64,000 bases of DNA from Cranoglanis bouderius (taxonomy: Eukaryota; Chordata; Actinopteri; Siluriformes; Cranoglanididae): assembly GCA_023630585.1 (NCBI GenBank), contig CM042552.1, forward strand, positions 4,890,001-4,954,000, in the 5' to 3' direction. Below are positions 8,240 through 19,135 of the stretch, piece after piece. The notes beneath the pieces are model-generated. The model had not been told where the DNA came from. It did no database searches and was given only the letters and a program-made list of their open reading frames with translations. Position 1 is the stretch's first letter. Every line of letters starts with the position of its first letter. A program made the position numbers and the translations under genes.

Positions 8240-10825
8240 ACGTATTTAAGTCACGGTTACCCCAATAATATGTTAGTTGATTAATGGTGGAAAATGGGCT
8301 CTGTTTTAATATCACGAAGCTCTATTACAATATCATGAATTTGTATTATTAATTAATTTATTTTCAGAGACTTATGAGACACCAGGGTTCAGCCAAGTGA
8401 CAAAACGATAAGTGCAGCTTCTCATTTCGGGTCAGTTTTTAGCCTTTCAGAGCTCGGAGAATGTAATTAATATGCACAGGAGAAGCTGATCCATCAGCTG
8501 AGTGCTAAATATAGATGCAGTTCTAACCTTTCTAAACTATCTACACCTGGAATTCTCTACTCCCTCTCTGTCTGTCTCTGTAATGACGGTGTTGGTGTCA
8601 GCGGGTGGCAGATTGCAGGGATAGTTGGGGTCTTGTGCTCCTGTGTTCCTCTCAGCTGAGGTTGGATCTGTCCTGGCACACAGGCCACACCAATCACACC
8701 ACCATCACGAATGCCATCAATACTGATGAGCCTGTTTGTCACTGAGACACTGAGAAGGACGGAGAAAAGCCGAGTGACGGAGGTGAACACAACCTGCACC
8801 CGCTGCCACGTCTGACATCTCATATATCACACTGGGAATTACAGGTGAATGAGTGAAACCTGCAGCCATTCAGCTACTGGAGTTGCTCATGACTCCTCAC
8901 CACCACCCCAGTACTCTTTAGCCTCACGCCATCTGGACAGACGGTACTGGGGCATGTGGGCTGTTACTGCCAGAGTAGACTACGGAACTGCTCTCTCCCT
9001 GAGGCAGCCAGGTTCAACAAGAGCCATCTACCCATGTAAACATCCACCACCACCATACAGACCACCACCTGATAGCACAACATCATCGTATTGGCTAGTG
9101 GTGGTAAACTGGCGGATCACTCTCTGCAGAGCCAATGCAGACCCAACAAATTTCAGTTGATCGAACCGAGTGCTTGAAAAGATTCTGTAACAGAGCCAAT
9201 ACACGCATGAAAAAATGGTCATGACTCAGTGACTCCTGTTCTTTGAAACACAAACCATCACAGATTTACAAGTGGCACAACAGAAAAAACATTGTGTTGC
9301 GTTTTCTATTGGCGGGAGAGTTCGAAATCGTAACAATGCCACAGCCATCTGTAGCCAGGAGCCAAGGGAGCAAAACTTGCCTTGCTGTCTGGGTGGGAGG
9401 GATGGCTTACTCTCTCAATTAGACTGACACTAGCCAATCACATGCTTCTGTGAGCTCATGTATGTGGAAGAACGTAGATAATACCTTCCTCTGACAGTGT
9501 TACACTGCTCTGTGATACAACATAAACAACAGTTTGAAAAAAGATGTGGTTGGCTGGCTTCATGTGTCCTGGACGAAGCACCATTATCCTGGTAGATGTC
9601 GTCATGATAGGGGAGAGCTGGATGGTGGGTGGGAATTGGCAGGTAAGCAGATTGTGGAGAAAATGGGGAAAATAGACCCATGAACCCTTGAAAGATTCTG
9701 TAGTAGATCCTCTGTTTCAGCTATTGACCTGTAATTATGTAAATTATTTAGCTCATTAATTTTTTATTTTATTATTATTTTTTTTATAGAAATTTATCCT
9801 CTCTGGTATAATTGGTGAAATGACAACATGGCTTGTTGAAAAACAAAACAAAACTGAAGGACAGAGAAGTATGCATATCAAGTTCAAAACAGGTCTCATC
9901 AAAAATGGGGTCCATGGCTCTAATCAAAAGTTAACCATAATGTATAATACTAAGTACATTTTCTAATTGTTTTCATGTATGTGAAGCAAGGATAATGAAA
10001 CTCTACTTGCCATCATTCCCAACTCTGGTTTCTGCTTAGCTTTCTTTTAACAGTCATCTAACAAGGTCTATTACTCCCTTAATCTGTTCCATTAACACAG
10101 ACAAGCAACCTAAAACGGTTCTGTCAGAGCAACAGCCATTGAGGTTTGAAGAGCAATTCAAGATCAGCCAATGGGCATTGGAAGGAGCAATTCATCTGCA
10201 CGAGGCCAGCGAATGAGCACAGAGAAAGATAGTGGCAATAAGTCAATGAAAAGGTTAGGGTCAAGAACTGGGCAGTGGAGCCTACAGGGCAGACTAATTC
10301 AGCTAAGCTGGAGTAAGCTTGTATTGGTCTTTGCTATATCTGCTGACAAAGCCATGGGGCAAATGTGAAAAAAACAACAAAAAAAACAGAACATGCCATC
10401 CTGAGCTACAGTACTATATCTTTATTAGTGTAAGACTGAGCATGGGCAAGAAGAAACAGTAGCTTCTCCAATGACACTCTGAATGAAAGACCCTTGTCTC
10501 TGAAATGGGTTTGCTCAGCACACTGAGAATAGCATCGGAGTGGACTGTGGTGCACTCATTTCCCCACGGACCGCAGAGCCAGGGTCCGGAGAGAAACAGA
10601 GAGATCTCTCTCCAGAACAACTGCGTACCAATGTATAATTCTGACTCTTAAACTCAAGGGCCTGGAGGCAAGCGGGGGAAAACATTTGCTGATGCAGTCA
10701 GAGAGTTCTATGTAAGAGAACTTGTCGTACCTGTTGAAGCTTGGGATTTAAGATGTTAGCTGAATTATGACGTTAAAGTGAACTGCCTGAATCTTTCTAT
10801 TAGAATATTCTCCAAATAGTTTTTA
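8240..10825. other. Intronic sequence without recognised gene or repeat
   Basis: I see no coding exon, no complete transposon and no long microsatellite. The block at 8550-9200 is GC-moderate with open frames on both strands but no recognisable domain, ATG context or splice-site support. 9750-9790 is T-rich. The second fibronectin exon of the Eph gene would be expected somewhere at coordinates below 13114 and was not recognised here. Confidence 0.4.
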
Positions 10826-10829
10826 GGTT

Positions 10830-11085
10830 ATAATGTGGGAATTCCAGCAAGTTTGCCTCACACCTCTGTGGTTGGGGGTTCGATTCCCGCCTCTGCCCTG
10901 CGTGCGTGGAGTTCGCATGTTCTCCCCCTGCTTCGGGGGTTTCCTCCAGGTACTCTGGTTTCCTCCCGCTGTCCAAAGACAGGCACAGGCTGATTGGCAT
11001 CTCTAAATTCTCCATAGTGTGTGAATGGGTGTGTGAGTGCGTGTGCGATTGTGCCCTGTGATGGTTTGGCACCCTAATAATTAAT
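10830..11085 (+). mobile_element. tRNA-like SINE, 5' truncated
   Basis: It contains a perfect RNA polymerase III B-box-like sequence GGTTCGATTCC at 10877-10887, followed by the body GTGGAGTTCGCATGTTCTCC and TTTCCTCCAGGTACTCTGGT. It ends near GCCCTGTGATGGTTTGGCAC. A more complete relative is at 40545-40840. The A-box region is degraded. Confidence 0.75.
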
Positions 11086-11089
11086 GGTT

Positions 11090-12114
11090 AAGCATTAAAA
11101 GGTAACTGCTGGCATCATTAAGTAAGGTTACTGTAGCTGAATTTCCAGACCTTTGTAAGGAAGGAATTTTATTCAATCGGATCTTGACAACCTTTAGTTG
11201 AATAACCCTTTCTTACCATTTCTACCATGGTAGCCAGTTAGATCTTAGAGCTACTGTATACTGTGAGCTGCCACAAAACAGTGCTCCTTATTCTACCAGG
11301 CAGAAGAGCTTTATATAATCTCCATGTGAGAGCTATGAGGAAGTGTGGCAGACAAGAACAAGATTTCATACCTCTTACCAACCAGGCAGAAAATATTCTG
11401 CTATATATTATAAGCTTTCTGTTTGACGTTCATAGCTGGAGGTGAAGGCGCAAACAAATTTTTTTTTTTTTTACCACCTTCAAATGAAACACTCTAGGCA
11501 GTATTATGCAAAAAAAAAAGCAAAGATGATATGTGAAGAATCCCATGATCCGGCAGTGACAAGGTGAAATAATCACCTCAGATATAAAAGAGTTTGTCTG
11601 AGTCTTTTGCCAGAGGCACTTCCTATGACAAATAAATTATAGAGATGGAAGGATATAACATACGCAATTATATTATATATTTGTGAAGACATGTTGAAAA
11701 GTAGGGGTTTAGAGAATTCAAAAACTCTCAATCCAATTTACGTTATGCCAAACTGCTAGCACTTTCGTGAAGCTGAAATGTCCATGGTTATAGGCAGAAT
11801 GCTGGTGCACAGTTCTTTCTGTTGGATTCTATGCAACGATTACAGATCTGATCATGAGCGGCCTTATATGAGCTCGAGTTCACTCCGAGTTCATTTCCAC
11901 ATGGTCATTCTGCTGTATAAATTAGTTTAATACTGAATTAAAATCATAATATATACTTTTACCTTTAGGTCAGCCAACCCTAGAGCACAGCTACAGTTTT
12001 TGGACATCTAGTAACAATTTCTGTGTTTTGTCTTTGAGCTTTTTTCTTGGCTTTTGTTACTTTGAATTGCAAAAGCGGAGTTACTTAATTATTAATAGTT
12101 AATTCTTTTCCTTT
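11090..12114. other. Intronic sequence, nothing recognised
   Basis: AT-rich unique sequence with homopolymers at 11459-11472 and 11510-11519. No gene or transposon is recognised. Confidence 0.4.
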
Positions 12115-12610
12115 AGCAGTGCATCCTAACGTGTTTTCTTCCTCTTATACCGATGTCAACAACTGCAATTTGTACAATATTTATTAAAGAAACTTGGTGA
12201 TTTTAATCATTTATGGTTACATTGTAGTGAAACATCGGCAAAACATGTTACTCTGTCCTGAAGACTCTTCCTGACTGTTATAAAGCTCTGACACCGGAGA
12301 CTCCTTCCTTAAATGTTAAATAGACATCTCATTACAGAAAACTTCTTCATATCATAAATATTATTTGTTTTGCGTTGTTAACAAACCAGAACAATCGGTT
12401 TATGAGTTACAGGGTCAGATTACGTGAAGAGTCCGCATTACAAATCCCTGTGAATGAGCTCTTTCTATATGAACGATAACGTATTAGAATGAGCGCATTA
12501 TTATAAACCTAATCACTTAAATTACTTCCATAACTACTGCTAGAGTTTCTGTTATAGAAAATGAATCGACACCTACAGATTTGAGAATTGAACAGTGGTT
12601 TGTTATAAAG
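12115..12610 (-). repeat. Repeat family A copy, minus orientation
   Basis: Shared words with other copies include GTTTTCTTCCTCTTATACC, ACACCGGAGACTCCTTCC, AATAGACATCTCATTACAG and TTCTGTTATAGAAAATGAAT. The order is the reverse complement of that in the plus-oriented copies at 33412 and 53873. No coding potential is seen; the family is probably a non-autonomous DNA transposon. Confidence 0.6.
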
Positions 12611-13113
12611 AAAAATGATAAACACTGTATGCTAGATACCTACAGTACTTTTCATGAAAATGTACAGTTTATAGTTATGTCTTCATGTTCACAGTACATT
12701 TTTTATAACACTTCTGTCTTAGTGAAGAGACTATGATAAAGGTAGCGGATACAGCATCAGAGCTGTGACTGTTTGAACTGTGGAAGTGACCCTGAACTCA
12801 AATGAGCTGTTTACACCTGTCCTTTAATGTTATGGCCATCATCTGGGAATTATTTATTTATTTATTTTTTCTTTTTACAAAAAATAAAAGGAAATACTGT
12901 ATGTCGATATATACAATCAAATCAATGCTCTCAAGCTGTTTCATGTGTATTTACTTGCCACTCTTAACCAGCAGATTAATCCACACAGGGAGGTCTGAGC
13001 AGAAATACTTGCAATAACATGTTCCTACCACAGAGGGCTCCAAATCCCCAAATCCTTAGCAGTTACATCCTGTTGCTTTAACCGCTGAACCACTGATACT
13101 AAAACACACTCAC
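12611..13113. other. Intron sequence just downstream of Eph exon 5
   Basis: AT-rich and without recognised repeats. The exon 5 donor (GTGAGTG, minus strand) opens it at 13113. Confidence 0.6.
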
Positions 13114-13449
13114 CGGCCTGCGCGGTGCTGATAGTGATGTTGGCCGTCTGTCTCGCCGCTCGTCCGATTCCCGACACGCCGTTAACAGCTTCAATCTGGA
13201 ACGTGTAGTTAGCGTTGGCCACAAAGTCCTGCACGGCCACAGAGGTGCGCGTCAGGCCCACGGGCAGCGGCACGAAGCGCACGTCACTGTCGCACGGTTG
13301 GCAGGCCTGGCCCTCGACACTACAGCGCTGGCACAGGACGTTGTAGGTTATGTCCTTCCGGCCGCCCATGTCGCTGGGTGGAGCCCACTGCAGGAACAGC
13401 GCCGTCTCGTTCATGATGTACACCACGTTACGGGGAGGTGAGGGCGGTC
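13114..13449 (-). CDS. epha6: Eph receptor exon 5: first fibronectin type III domain (epha6-like)
   Basis: This is an internal exon of a transmembrane receptor tyrosine kinase that binds ephrins at the cell surface and guides axon and cell positioning. The minus strand reads a CAG acceptor, then GA CCG CCC..., and ends ...CAG GCC G before a strong donor GTGAGTG. At 336 bp with phase 1 at both ends it has the size expected of the conserved Eph exon 5. It encodes one FN3 domain opening PPSPPRNVVYIMNETALF. Visible marks are LQWAPPSDMGGRKDITYN, the four-cysteine cluster CQRC...ACQPC, and NYTFQIEAVNGVSG. N-glycosylation sequons are NET, NYT and NIT. Family membership is secure. The epha6 assignment rests on NETAL, PPSD, GGRKD and DFVANANYTF resembling EphA6 more than other EphA paralogues as I remember them. 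Being internal, it has no start codon; the in-frame GTG codons are valines. Confidence 0.9.
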
Positions 13450-14057
13450 CTGAGTAATTAAAGTGGGCTGGTTAGTATTTAAGTTAAAAATTCATACTAT
13501 GAATATTTTAAGGCCTAGCTCTGATCGATTTTTACATCAAATCCTAAACGTCAACTAATGAATGCTTAGATTTAATAATGACTGTCTTTTTCACTGTCTC
13601 TGTAAGTTGACTCCAGAAGTACTGGCACCCTTCATGTAAAAATGGTAATGTATATTGTATATAATGTAAATAATAGAGCTTAAACCGTCAGCAAGTACTG
13701 TATTTTTCATTAAAAAAAGAGATAATTTTTATTATAAAAAGTGCAAATTCTGTGCAAAACACTGTTTTAAAAAATATCAGCTACCCTCAATCTCAAATAT
13801 ATATTTCTTTCTTTACACTGATGCTAATTTACGCTCGTGTGTAGATACTTTCCTTTTTTTTTATGAAGTCTGAATAATCAGTTGAGAAAAAAAAGACAGG
13901 AACACAAAGGGTGAACGCAGGGTGAAGCAAGGACAAGAGACAGAACGATTATTGCATAAAAGACCAGAAATATAACTCGGAGTAGCATGAGCCTATGCAA
14001 TGAAAAGTGCAATAACAGAGTCTAGACGGATGATAAGATAAAAAGAGGTGAACTGAC
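13450..14057 (-). other. epha6: Intron between the two Eph exons (608 bp)
   Basis: The donor is GTCAGT at 14057-14052 and the acceptor is CAG at 13452-13450. A TACTAAC sequence (minus strand, 13477-13471) puts a candidate branch-point A about 22 nt from the acceptor. The acceptor's pyrimidine tract is weak, so that branch point may matter. The intron is AT-rich with no transposon I recognise. It is tiny compared with the flanking introns. Confidence 0.85.
13471..13477 (-). promoter_or_regulatory. Candidate splice branch point TACTAAC
   Basis: Read on the minus strand, this exact TACTAAC heptamer lies about 22 nt upstream of the exon 5 acceptor, an appropriate distance for a branch site. It is a match to consensus only; use is inferred. 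Confidence 0.5.
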
Positions 14058-14213
14058 GTGTGCAGGCGGTGCTCGGTGGGTCTTTGTCCGCTCTGTAGTA
14101 GCCTTTCTCGCAGTGGCACAGTGCAGACGCCTCGGGGTGGCTGAAACTGTGTGGAGGGCACTTGGAGCACTTGATGTTCCCTGCGAAGGCCTTGTAGAAA
14201 CCAGGTTTACAGG
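14058..14213 (-). CDS. epha6: Eph receptor exon 4: cysteine-rich EGF-like segment (epha6-like)
   Basis: This internal exon encodes the Sushi/EGF-like linker between the ephrin-binding domain and the FN3 repeats. On the minus strand a pyrimidine-rich tract ending TTTGCAG precedes CC TGT AAA CCT. The exon ends TGC ACA C before donor GTCAGT. Its 156 bp matches the usual Eph exon 4 length, and it is phase 1 at both ends. The peptide begins CKPGFYKAFAGNIKCSKCPP, continues HSFSHPEASALCHCEKGYYR, and ends ADKDPPSTACT. Six cysteines are visible. The split codon C|GA joins it to exon 5 as arginine, giving the ACTRPP junction typical of Eph proteins. The PGFYKAFAGN and KCSKCPPHS stretches favour EphA6. 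No frameshift or stop is present, so the gene looks functional here. Confidence 0.9.
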
Positions 14214-14989
14214 CTGCAAACACACACAGTGGGGGAAAAAAAAACACAGATGAGAGGATGTGCTTCATTAAATGCTAAATGCTTGTATATGACTTATGTT
14301 ACAGCGTTCATTGTGCTGCTGCTGTGACACCAAACCTCAACAGTGTTTTGATAAATAGCTGTTTGGAGACGTGCAGATCAGGAACTCAATTCTTAAAATG
14401 AGGGGCTCTGAATAAATAGAATCAATGCCTTTTGCTGACGTTATTTGTATTAGACTCGAAATGACCTGCGTGCAGTTCATGGCTTTGAGGTTGCCAGGTT
14501 TCAGGTTCAGACCATCGCTTTTAAAACAACTGCTTGCCTGATTTTTAACTTTTAGGTTTAAAGAAATGGGTTTCTGAATAGCTTTAAAACATCAAACTGC
14601 AAGTATGATCTTGAGCAGAAGCTGACCAATTAAAACAGCAAAAACAGACTATCACTGCAAGCAAATTGTTAAAGAAAAAAAAAGTCGCTCAATCAAATGC
14701 AAACACACTAAAGCATGTTTGCTTAAAAATGCTTTGAACTGACATCTAAATGCTTCCACTGAGACTTATTATCGCTGTGTAATCCTGGCCCGAAGCTTCT
14801 GACATGATGAGAAAGCCTGTATGTTTAGTATCTCTAAGTGCTTACTGTGTTGTTGAAAAAATAAATAAATAAATAAAAAAAATTAGAAGATCAAAGCTGC
14901 AGGATAATACTGACTTTCCTCCATCAAAACACACACATTACGCGCAAATACATTTACAGGTCATAGTATTTTTTCCTGTAATAACTGAC
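14214..14989. other. Start of the large upstream intron, unique sequence
   Basis: AT-rich and non-repetitive apart from a TAAA run at about 14860-14880. No exon is seen. Confidence 0.5.
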
Positions 14990-16200
14990 TTTGAGAATCC
15001 CATCAAAACAACAAGAACAACAACTACAACAACCACAACAACTACACCTACAACAAAGCAACTACAACAGCAACACTAACAACAACTACTACTATTACTC
15101 TTACGACTACTATTATATAAGCTACAACAACTACACCCACAGCAAAACAACTACAGCAACTACTACAACACTAACAACAACTACCACTATTACTATTATG
15201 ACTAATATTACATCAGCTACAACAACTACAACACTAACAACAACTACTACTATCACCACTATTATATCACCTACAACAACAACACCCACAACAAAGCAAC
15301 TACAACTACAACACTAACAACAACTACTACTATTACTACTATTATATCACCTACAACAACTACACCTACAACAAAGCAACTACAACACTAACAACAACTA
15401 CTACTATTACTATTATGTCACCTACAACAACTACACCTAAAGCAAAACAACTAAAACAACTACTACTGTTACTACTACCACCACTATTATATCAACTACA
15501 ACAACCACAACACTAACAACAACAACTACTACTACCACTACTATATGAGCTACGACAACAACTACAACACTAACATCAACTACTACTATTATTACTATTA
15601 TATCAGGTATAACAACCACTACACCTACAGCAAAACAACTACAACCTCAACAACCACAACTATAACAACTACAACAACTACACCTCCAGCACAATAACTA
15701 CAACACTAACAACAACTACTACTATTACTACTACCACTTTTATACCAGCAACAACAACCACTTCAGCAAAACAACTACAACAACAACTACAACGCTAACA
15801 ACAACGACTATTACTGCTACTATATCAGCTACAGTAACAAAAAAAGCAAATACAACATCCACAACAATTACACGTCCAACGCCAATAACAACAACAACAA
15901 CTACTACTACTCTACTATTACCACAGGAACGACACCAACAACATATCCAGGTCTTTTTTCTCCTGTAATAACTAATTTGTTCATGAAAATCCAAGCCAAC
16001 AACAAAAATGCAACCACTGTACAAACACAACAACTACAACATTAACTACTACTACTACTACTACTACTACAACCATAACAACAACAACAAAAACAACAAG
16101 TAATACTATTACTACTACTACTACAGCTACAACCGCAACAACTACACCTACAACAACAACATCAACAACAAAACCTATGACAACATTATTACTGAAGCTT
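14990..16200. repeat. G-poor CAA/CTA minisatellite array
   Basis: About 1.2 kb built from CAA, CTA, ACT and ATT trinucleotides, with almost no G on the plus strand. A longer imperfect unit is visible: ACAACACTAACAACAACTAC, then (TATTAC)n TATTATATCA, CCTACAACAACTACACC and ACAACAAAGCAA. The anchor AACACTAACAACAACTA recurs at intervals of about 59-127 bp. Near 15950-16010 non-repetitive sequence interrupts the array. Val-rich minus-strand ORFs are artefacts. Confidence 0.9.
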
Positions 16201-17880
16201 TCAGTGCTTATAACCGCATTAGGAACATTTTCTAATATAAATATGAACTGGGGCTATAGACTTGTAGAGATACTTTTATTTCTTTTTCTTTTTCACTCGT
16301 CACAGTATGTTCCACGAGCGGCACCAGATGTATATCATTAAGCCTCATTAATTTATCTTTGCATTTCAGCAGGCCTTCTGACAAATTGCGCTTCAGTTTT
16401 GACACGGCTGCATTATGAGTGCCGGGTGGCAGGTGGTAGTCACGTCTCAATCTGTTCGAAACAAACAAATTGGAAGTGACGTTTTGTATAACGTCTCAAA
16501 ACGTTCACGCAATGAAAATGTATATGCAGACCTCTGTGCCAGGCGCGTTAACAGCCTTCGGTGGCCATTCTGAACTGCGTCAACATTAAAACCATCGATT
16601 TCCTAACTCTCTCTCGGTGACTCCGAACTTATCGAGTTGCGGCAAAACAAAATTAAAAGGAAACCAATTTAAAATCGCAAGGTGCGCAAGAAAAATACGT
16701 CATGACAACCTAAAAACAATGTCAAATCCTAATATAAAAGAAATCAATTTACTACAATTACTACTTTTTTTTTTAATTGATCAATAGGCTACTGAATTCT
16801 GATTTGGCCATGGTTTCATTCAGTGAGTGGATCTTATTGGTCGACTGCAACATGGAACATCAAATGTCCCTTAGCCACGCCCACTTACAAAGCATCCACC
16901 AATCTGAACGTTGGGCTGGCGGACCCTCGGATACTTTTCGTAAGTTCGCAATCGGATTGGTTCTCTGCACTTCCGTGCACCAATTTCCAAACAAGAAAAC
17001 GAAATTTTGAACACTGTAAAAAACAAATAATAATAAAATAAAAATAAAAAAAATTGGTGGAGAAAAAGACCCCATAAAAGGCAATAAGGGTTCCAGAGTA
17101 AATCAGATAATTTCACGTTTGCTACCAGAAAATTCAGATAGGTACATTAAACAAATACTTATAAATATACAGTAGAATATGTTTTGTTTATAATCTTGCG
17201 TGTGGATGCGTACATACTGGTTACGTATTTCACATACCAGTGTCTGTCACGGATTGGGGATGGAGGAGGAAGCGACTGCAGGAAAATGTTTATTTACACG
17301 CAAGACGAGGAAACACGAACGAGACGCGACTAGGCTAGACAACAAAATGAACATGACAAGCATACAGATAACGACGACTAAAGATCGCCAAGTCATGTCG
17401 GAAAGATCGTATCTACGTATTTACGTCACCACAAAGTTGTAATTACGAGTGGGATTTTCTTTGAGCTACGAGTTTCCGAGTTGGGGGCGTGTCAGTAAGA
17501 AAACATGGTGGAATCATTGGATGTTGGATGTTTGGTTTATGCAGCAAGTTATCGTCAGGCTTTTTTAAAATTTACAATAAAACAAGCCAATTTCCTGCAC
17601 AAAATATGATAGCATTGTACAATTATGATATAATATGTAACGATAAAGTTTACAGTGGCTTCGTAAATTGATTAAAAAAATCTGATGTGCATTTTTTGCT
17701 CTTCATTTTCTAGGAGTAGAGTTAAAAAATAAAAGCCTTTGCTGTATTTTTTTGTAGTTAATTAAGAGAAGGCACACTGCCATTTTGCTCCGACCAAAGC
17801 GACTAGAACGCACCTGACAGCGTAATTACGACTTCCCCACTCATAAATATGAACTTCCACAGAAGACTTGAACACGCATA
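16201..17880. other. Intronic sequence; candidate conserved block
   Basis: No gene is recognised. 16300-16440 is a non-repetitive block with clustered ATTA/TAAT and ATTTGCAT-like words (AAGCCTCATTAATTTATC, TTTGCATTTCAG) that resembles vertebrate conserved non-coding elements. A minus-strand frame there starts at TTG, not ATG, and has no known domain. 17020-17055 is A-rich. Confidence 0.35.
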
Positions 17881-18084
17881 GTGTGTCCCAATGACATACT
17901 ATACATTATACTTATACTATGCACTATACACTCTGCCGTCTACAGCCGTGGCCAAAAGTTTTGAGAATGACACAAATATTAATTTTCACAAAGTCTACTG
18001 CTTCAGTGTTTTTAGATCTTTTTGTCAGATGTTACTAACTGTTACTGAAGTATAATCACAAGCATTTCATAAGTGTCAATGGCT

Positions 18085-18090
18085 TTTATT
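18085..18090 (-). terminator. Transposon polyadenylation signal AATAAA in host-gene sense
   Basis: AATAAA on the minus strand, shortly after the transposase stop codon. It is oriented with the Eph gene, so it could in principle act on the host transcript. Confidence 0.55.
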
Positions 18091-18118
18091 GACAATTACA
18101 TGAAGTTTATGCAAAGAG

Positions 18119-19135
18119 TCAATATTTGCAGTGTTGACCCTTCTTTTTCAAGACCTCTGCAATTCGCCCTGGCATGCTGTCAATCAACTTCTGGGCCACA
18201 TCCTGACTGATGGCAGCCCATTCTTGCATAATCAATGCTTGGAGTTTGTCAGAGTTTGTGGGTTTTTGTTTGTCCACCCGCCTCTTGAGGATTGACCACA
18301 AATTCTCAATGGGATTAAGGTCTGGGGAGTTTCCTGGCCATGGACCCAAAATGTCGATGTTTTGTTCCCCGAGCCACTTCGTTATCACTTTTGCCTTGTG
18401 GCAAGGTGCCCCATCATGCTGGAAAAGGCATTGTTCGTCACCAAACTGTTCTTGGATGGTTGGGAGAAGTTGCTCTCTGAGGATGTTTTTGTACCATTCT
18501 TTATTCATGGCTGTGTTCTTAGGCAAAATTGTGAGTGAGCCCACTCCCTTGGCTGAGAAGCAACCCCACACATGAGTGGTCTCAGGATGCTTTACTGTTG
18601 GCATGACACAGGACTGATGGTAGCGCTCACCTTTTGTTCTCCGGACAAGCTTTTTTCCAGATGCCCCAAACAATCGGAAAGGGGATTCATCAGAGAAAAT
18701 GACATTACCCCAGTCCTCAGCAGTCCAATCCCTGTACTTTTTGCAGAATAGCAGTCTGTCCCTGATGTTTTTCCTGGAGAGAAGTGGCTTCTTTGCTGCC
18801 CTTCTTGACACCAGGCCATCCTCCAAAAGTCTTCGCCTTACTGTGCATGCAGACGCACTCACACCTGCCTGCTGCCATTCCTGAGCAAGCTCTGCACTGG
18901 TGGTGCCCCGATCCCGCAGCTGAATCAACTTTAGGAGACGGTCCTGGCGCTTGCTGGACTTTCTTGGGTGCCCTGAAGCCTTCTTCACAACAGTTGAACC
19001 TCTCTCCTTGAAGGTCTTGATGATCCGATAAATGGTTGATTTAGGTGCAGTCTTACTAGCAGCAATATCCTTGCCTGTGAATCCCTTTTTGTGCAAAGCA
19101 ATGATGGCTGCACGTGTTTCCTTGCAGGTAACCAT
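18119..19135 (-). CDS. Tc1/mariner transposase, DD35E, apparently intact (338 aa)
   Basis: It would cut and paste the element at TA sites in the nucleus. The ORF runs from ATG at 19135 (MVTCKETRAAIIALHKKG) to a stop after KKKGQHCKY with no frameshift. The same frame extends upstream to a GTG at 19171, which I do not take as the start. In 338-aa numbering, residues 1-110 form the bipartite helix-turn-helix with SGHPRK in place of the GRPR hook. The DDE catalytic residues are D149 (VIFSDESPF), D241 (FQHDGAPCH) and E277 (SPDLNPIENLW). Thirty-five residues separate D241 and E277, one more than the DD34E of classical Tc1 and Sleeping Beauty; the extra residue lies in ILGPWPGNSP. A DD35E vertebrate family named Traveler has been described and is a plausible home. 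Length fits the 340-aa family norm. The His in GHPRK may be a weakening mutation. Confidence 0.9.
   Translation of the reverse strand: MVTCKETRAAIIALHKKGFTGKDIAASKTAPKSTIYRIIKTFKERGSTVVKKASGHPRKSSKRQDRLLKLIQLRDRGTTSAELAQEWQQAGVSASACTVRRRLLEDGLVSRRAAKKPLLSRKNIRDRLLFCKKYRDWTAEDWGNVIFSDESPFRLFGASGKKLVRRTKGERYHQSCVMPTVKHPETTHVWGCFSAKGVGSLTILPKNTAMNKEWYKNILREQLLPTIQEQFGDEQCLFQHDGAPCHKAKVITKWLGEQNIDILGPWPGNSPDLNPIENLWSILKRRVDKQKPTNSDKLQALIMQEWAAISQDVAQKLIDSMPGRIAEVLKKKGQHCKY

Noticed and set aside
8849..9160. 103-codon open frame, possible gene
   Set aside because: The composition is proline-rich from CCA repeats and there is no domain, homology that I recognise or splice support.
10800..11072. 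90-codon minus-strand frame
   Set aside because: It is the antisense of the tRNA-like SINE.
13400..13426. Apparent start methionine of the Eph exon 5 frame
   Set aside because: The codon is an internal GTG valine. The exon extends upstream to the CAG acceptor at 13450 and has no start codon.
15437..16033. Valine-rich and Thr/Asn-rich open frames
   Set aside because: They are products of the CAA/CTA array read in different frames, with no domain or splice support.
16232..16468. 78-codon frame on the minus strand resembling ordinary protein composition
   Set aside because: It starts at TTG, has no recognised domain and no flanking splice signals that I could defend. It is kept only as a candidate non-coding conserved block.
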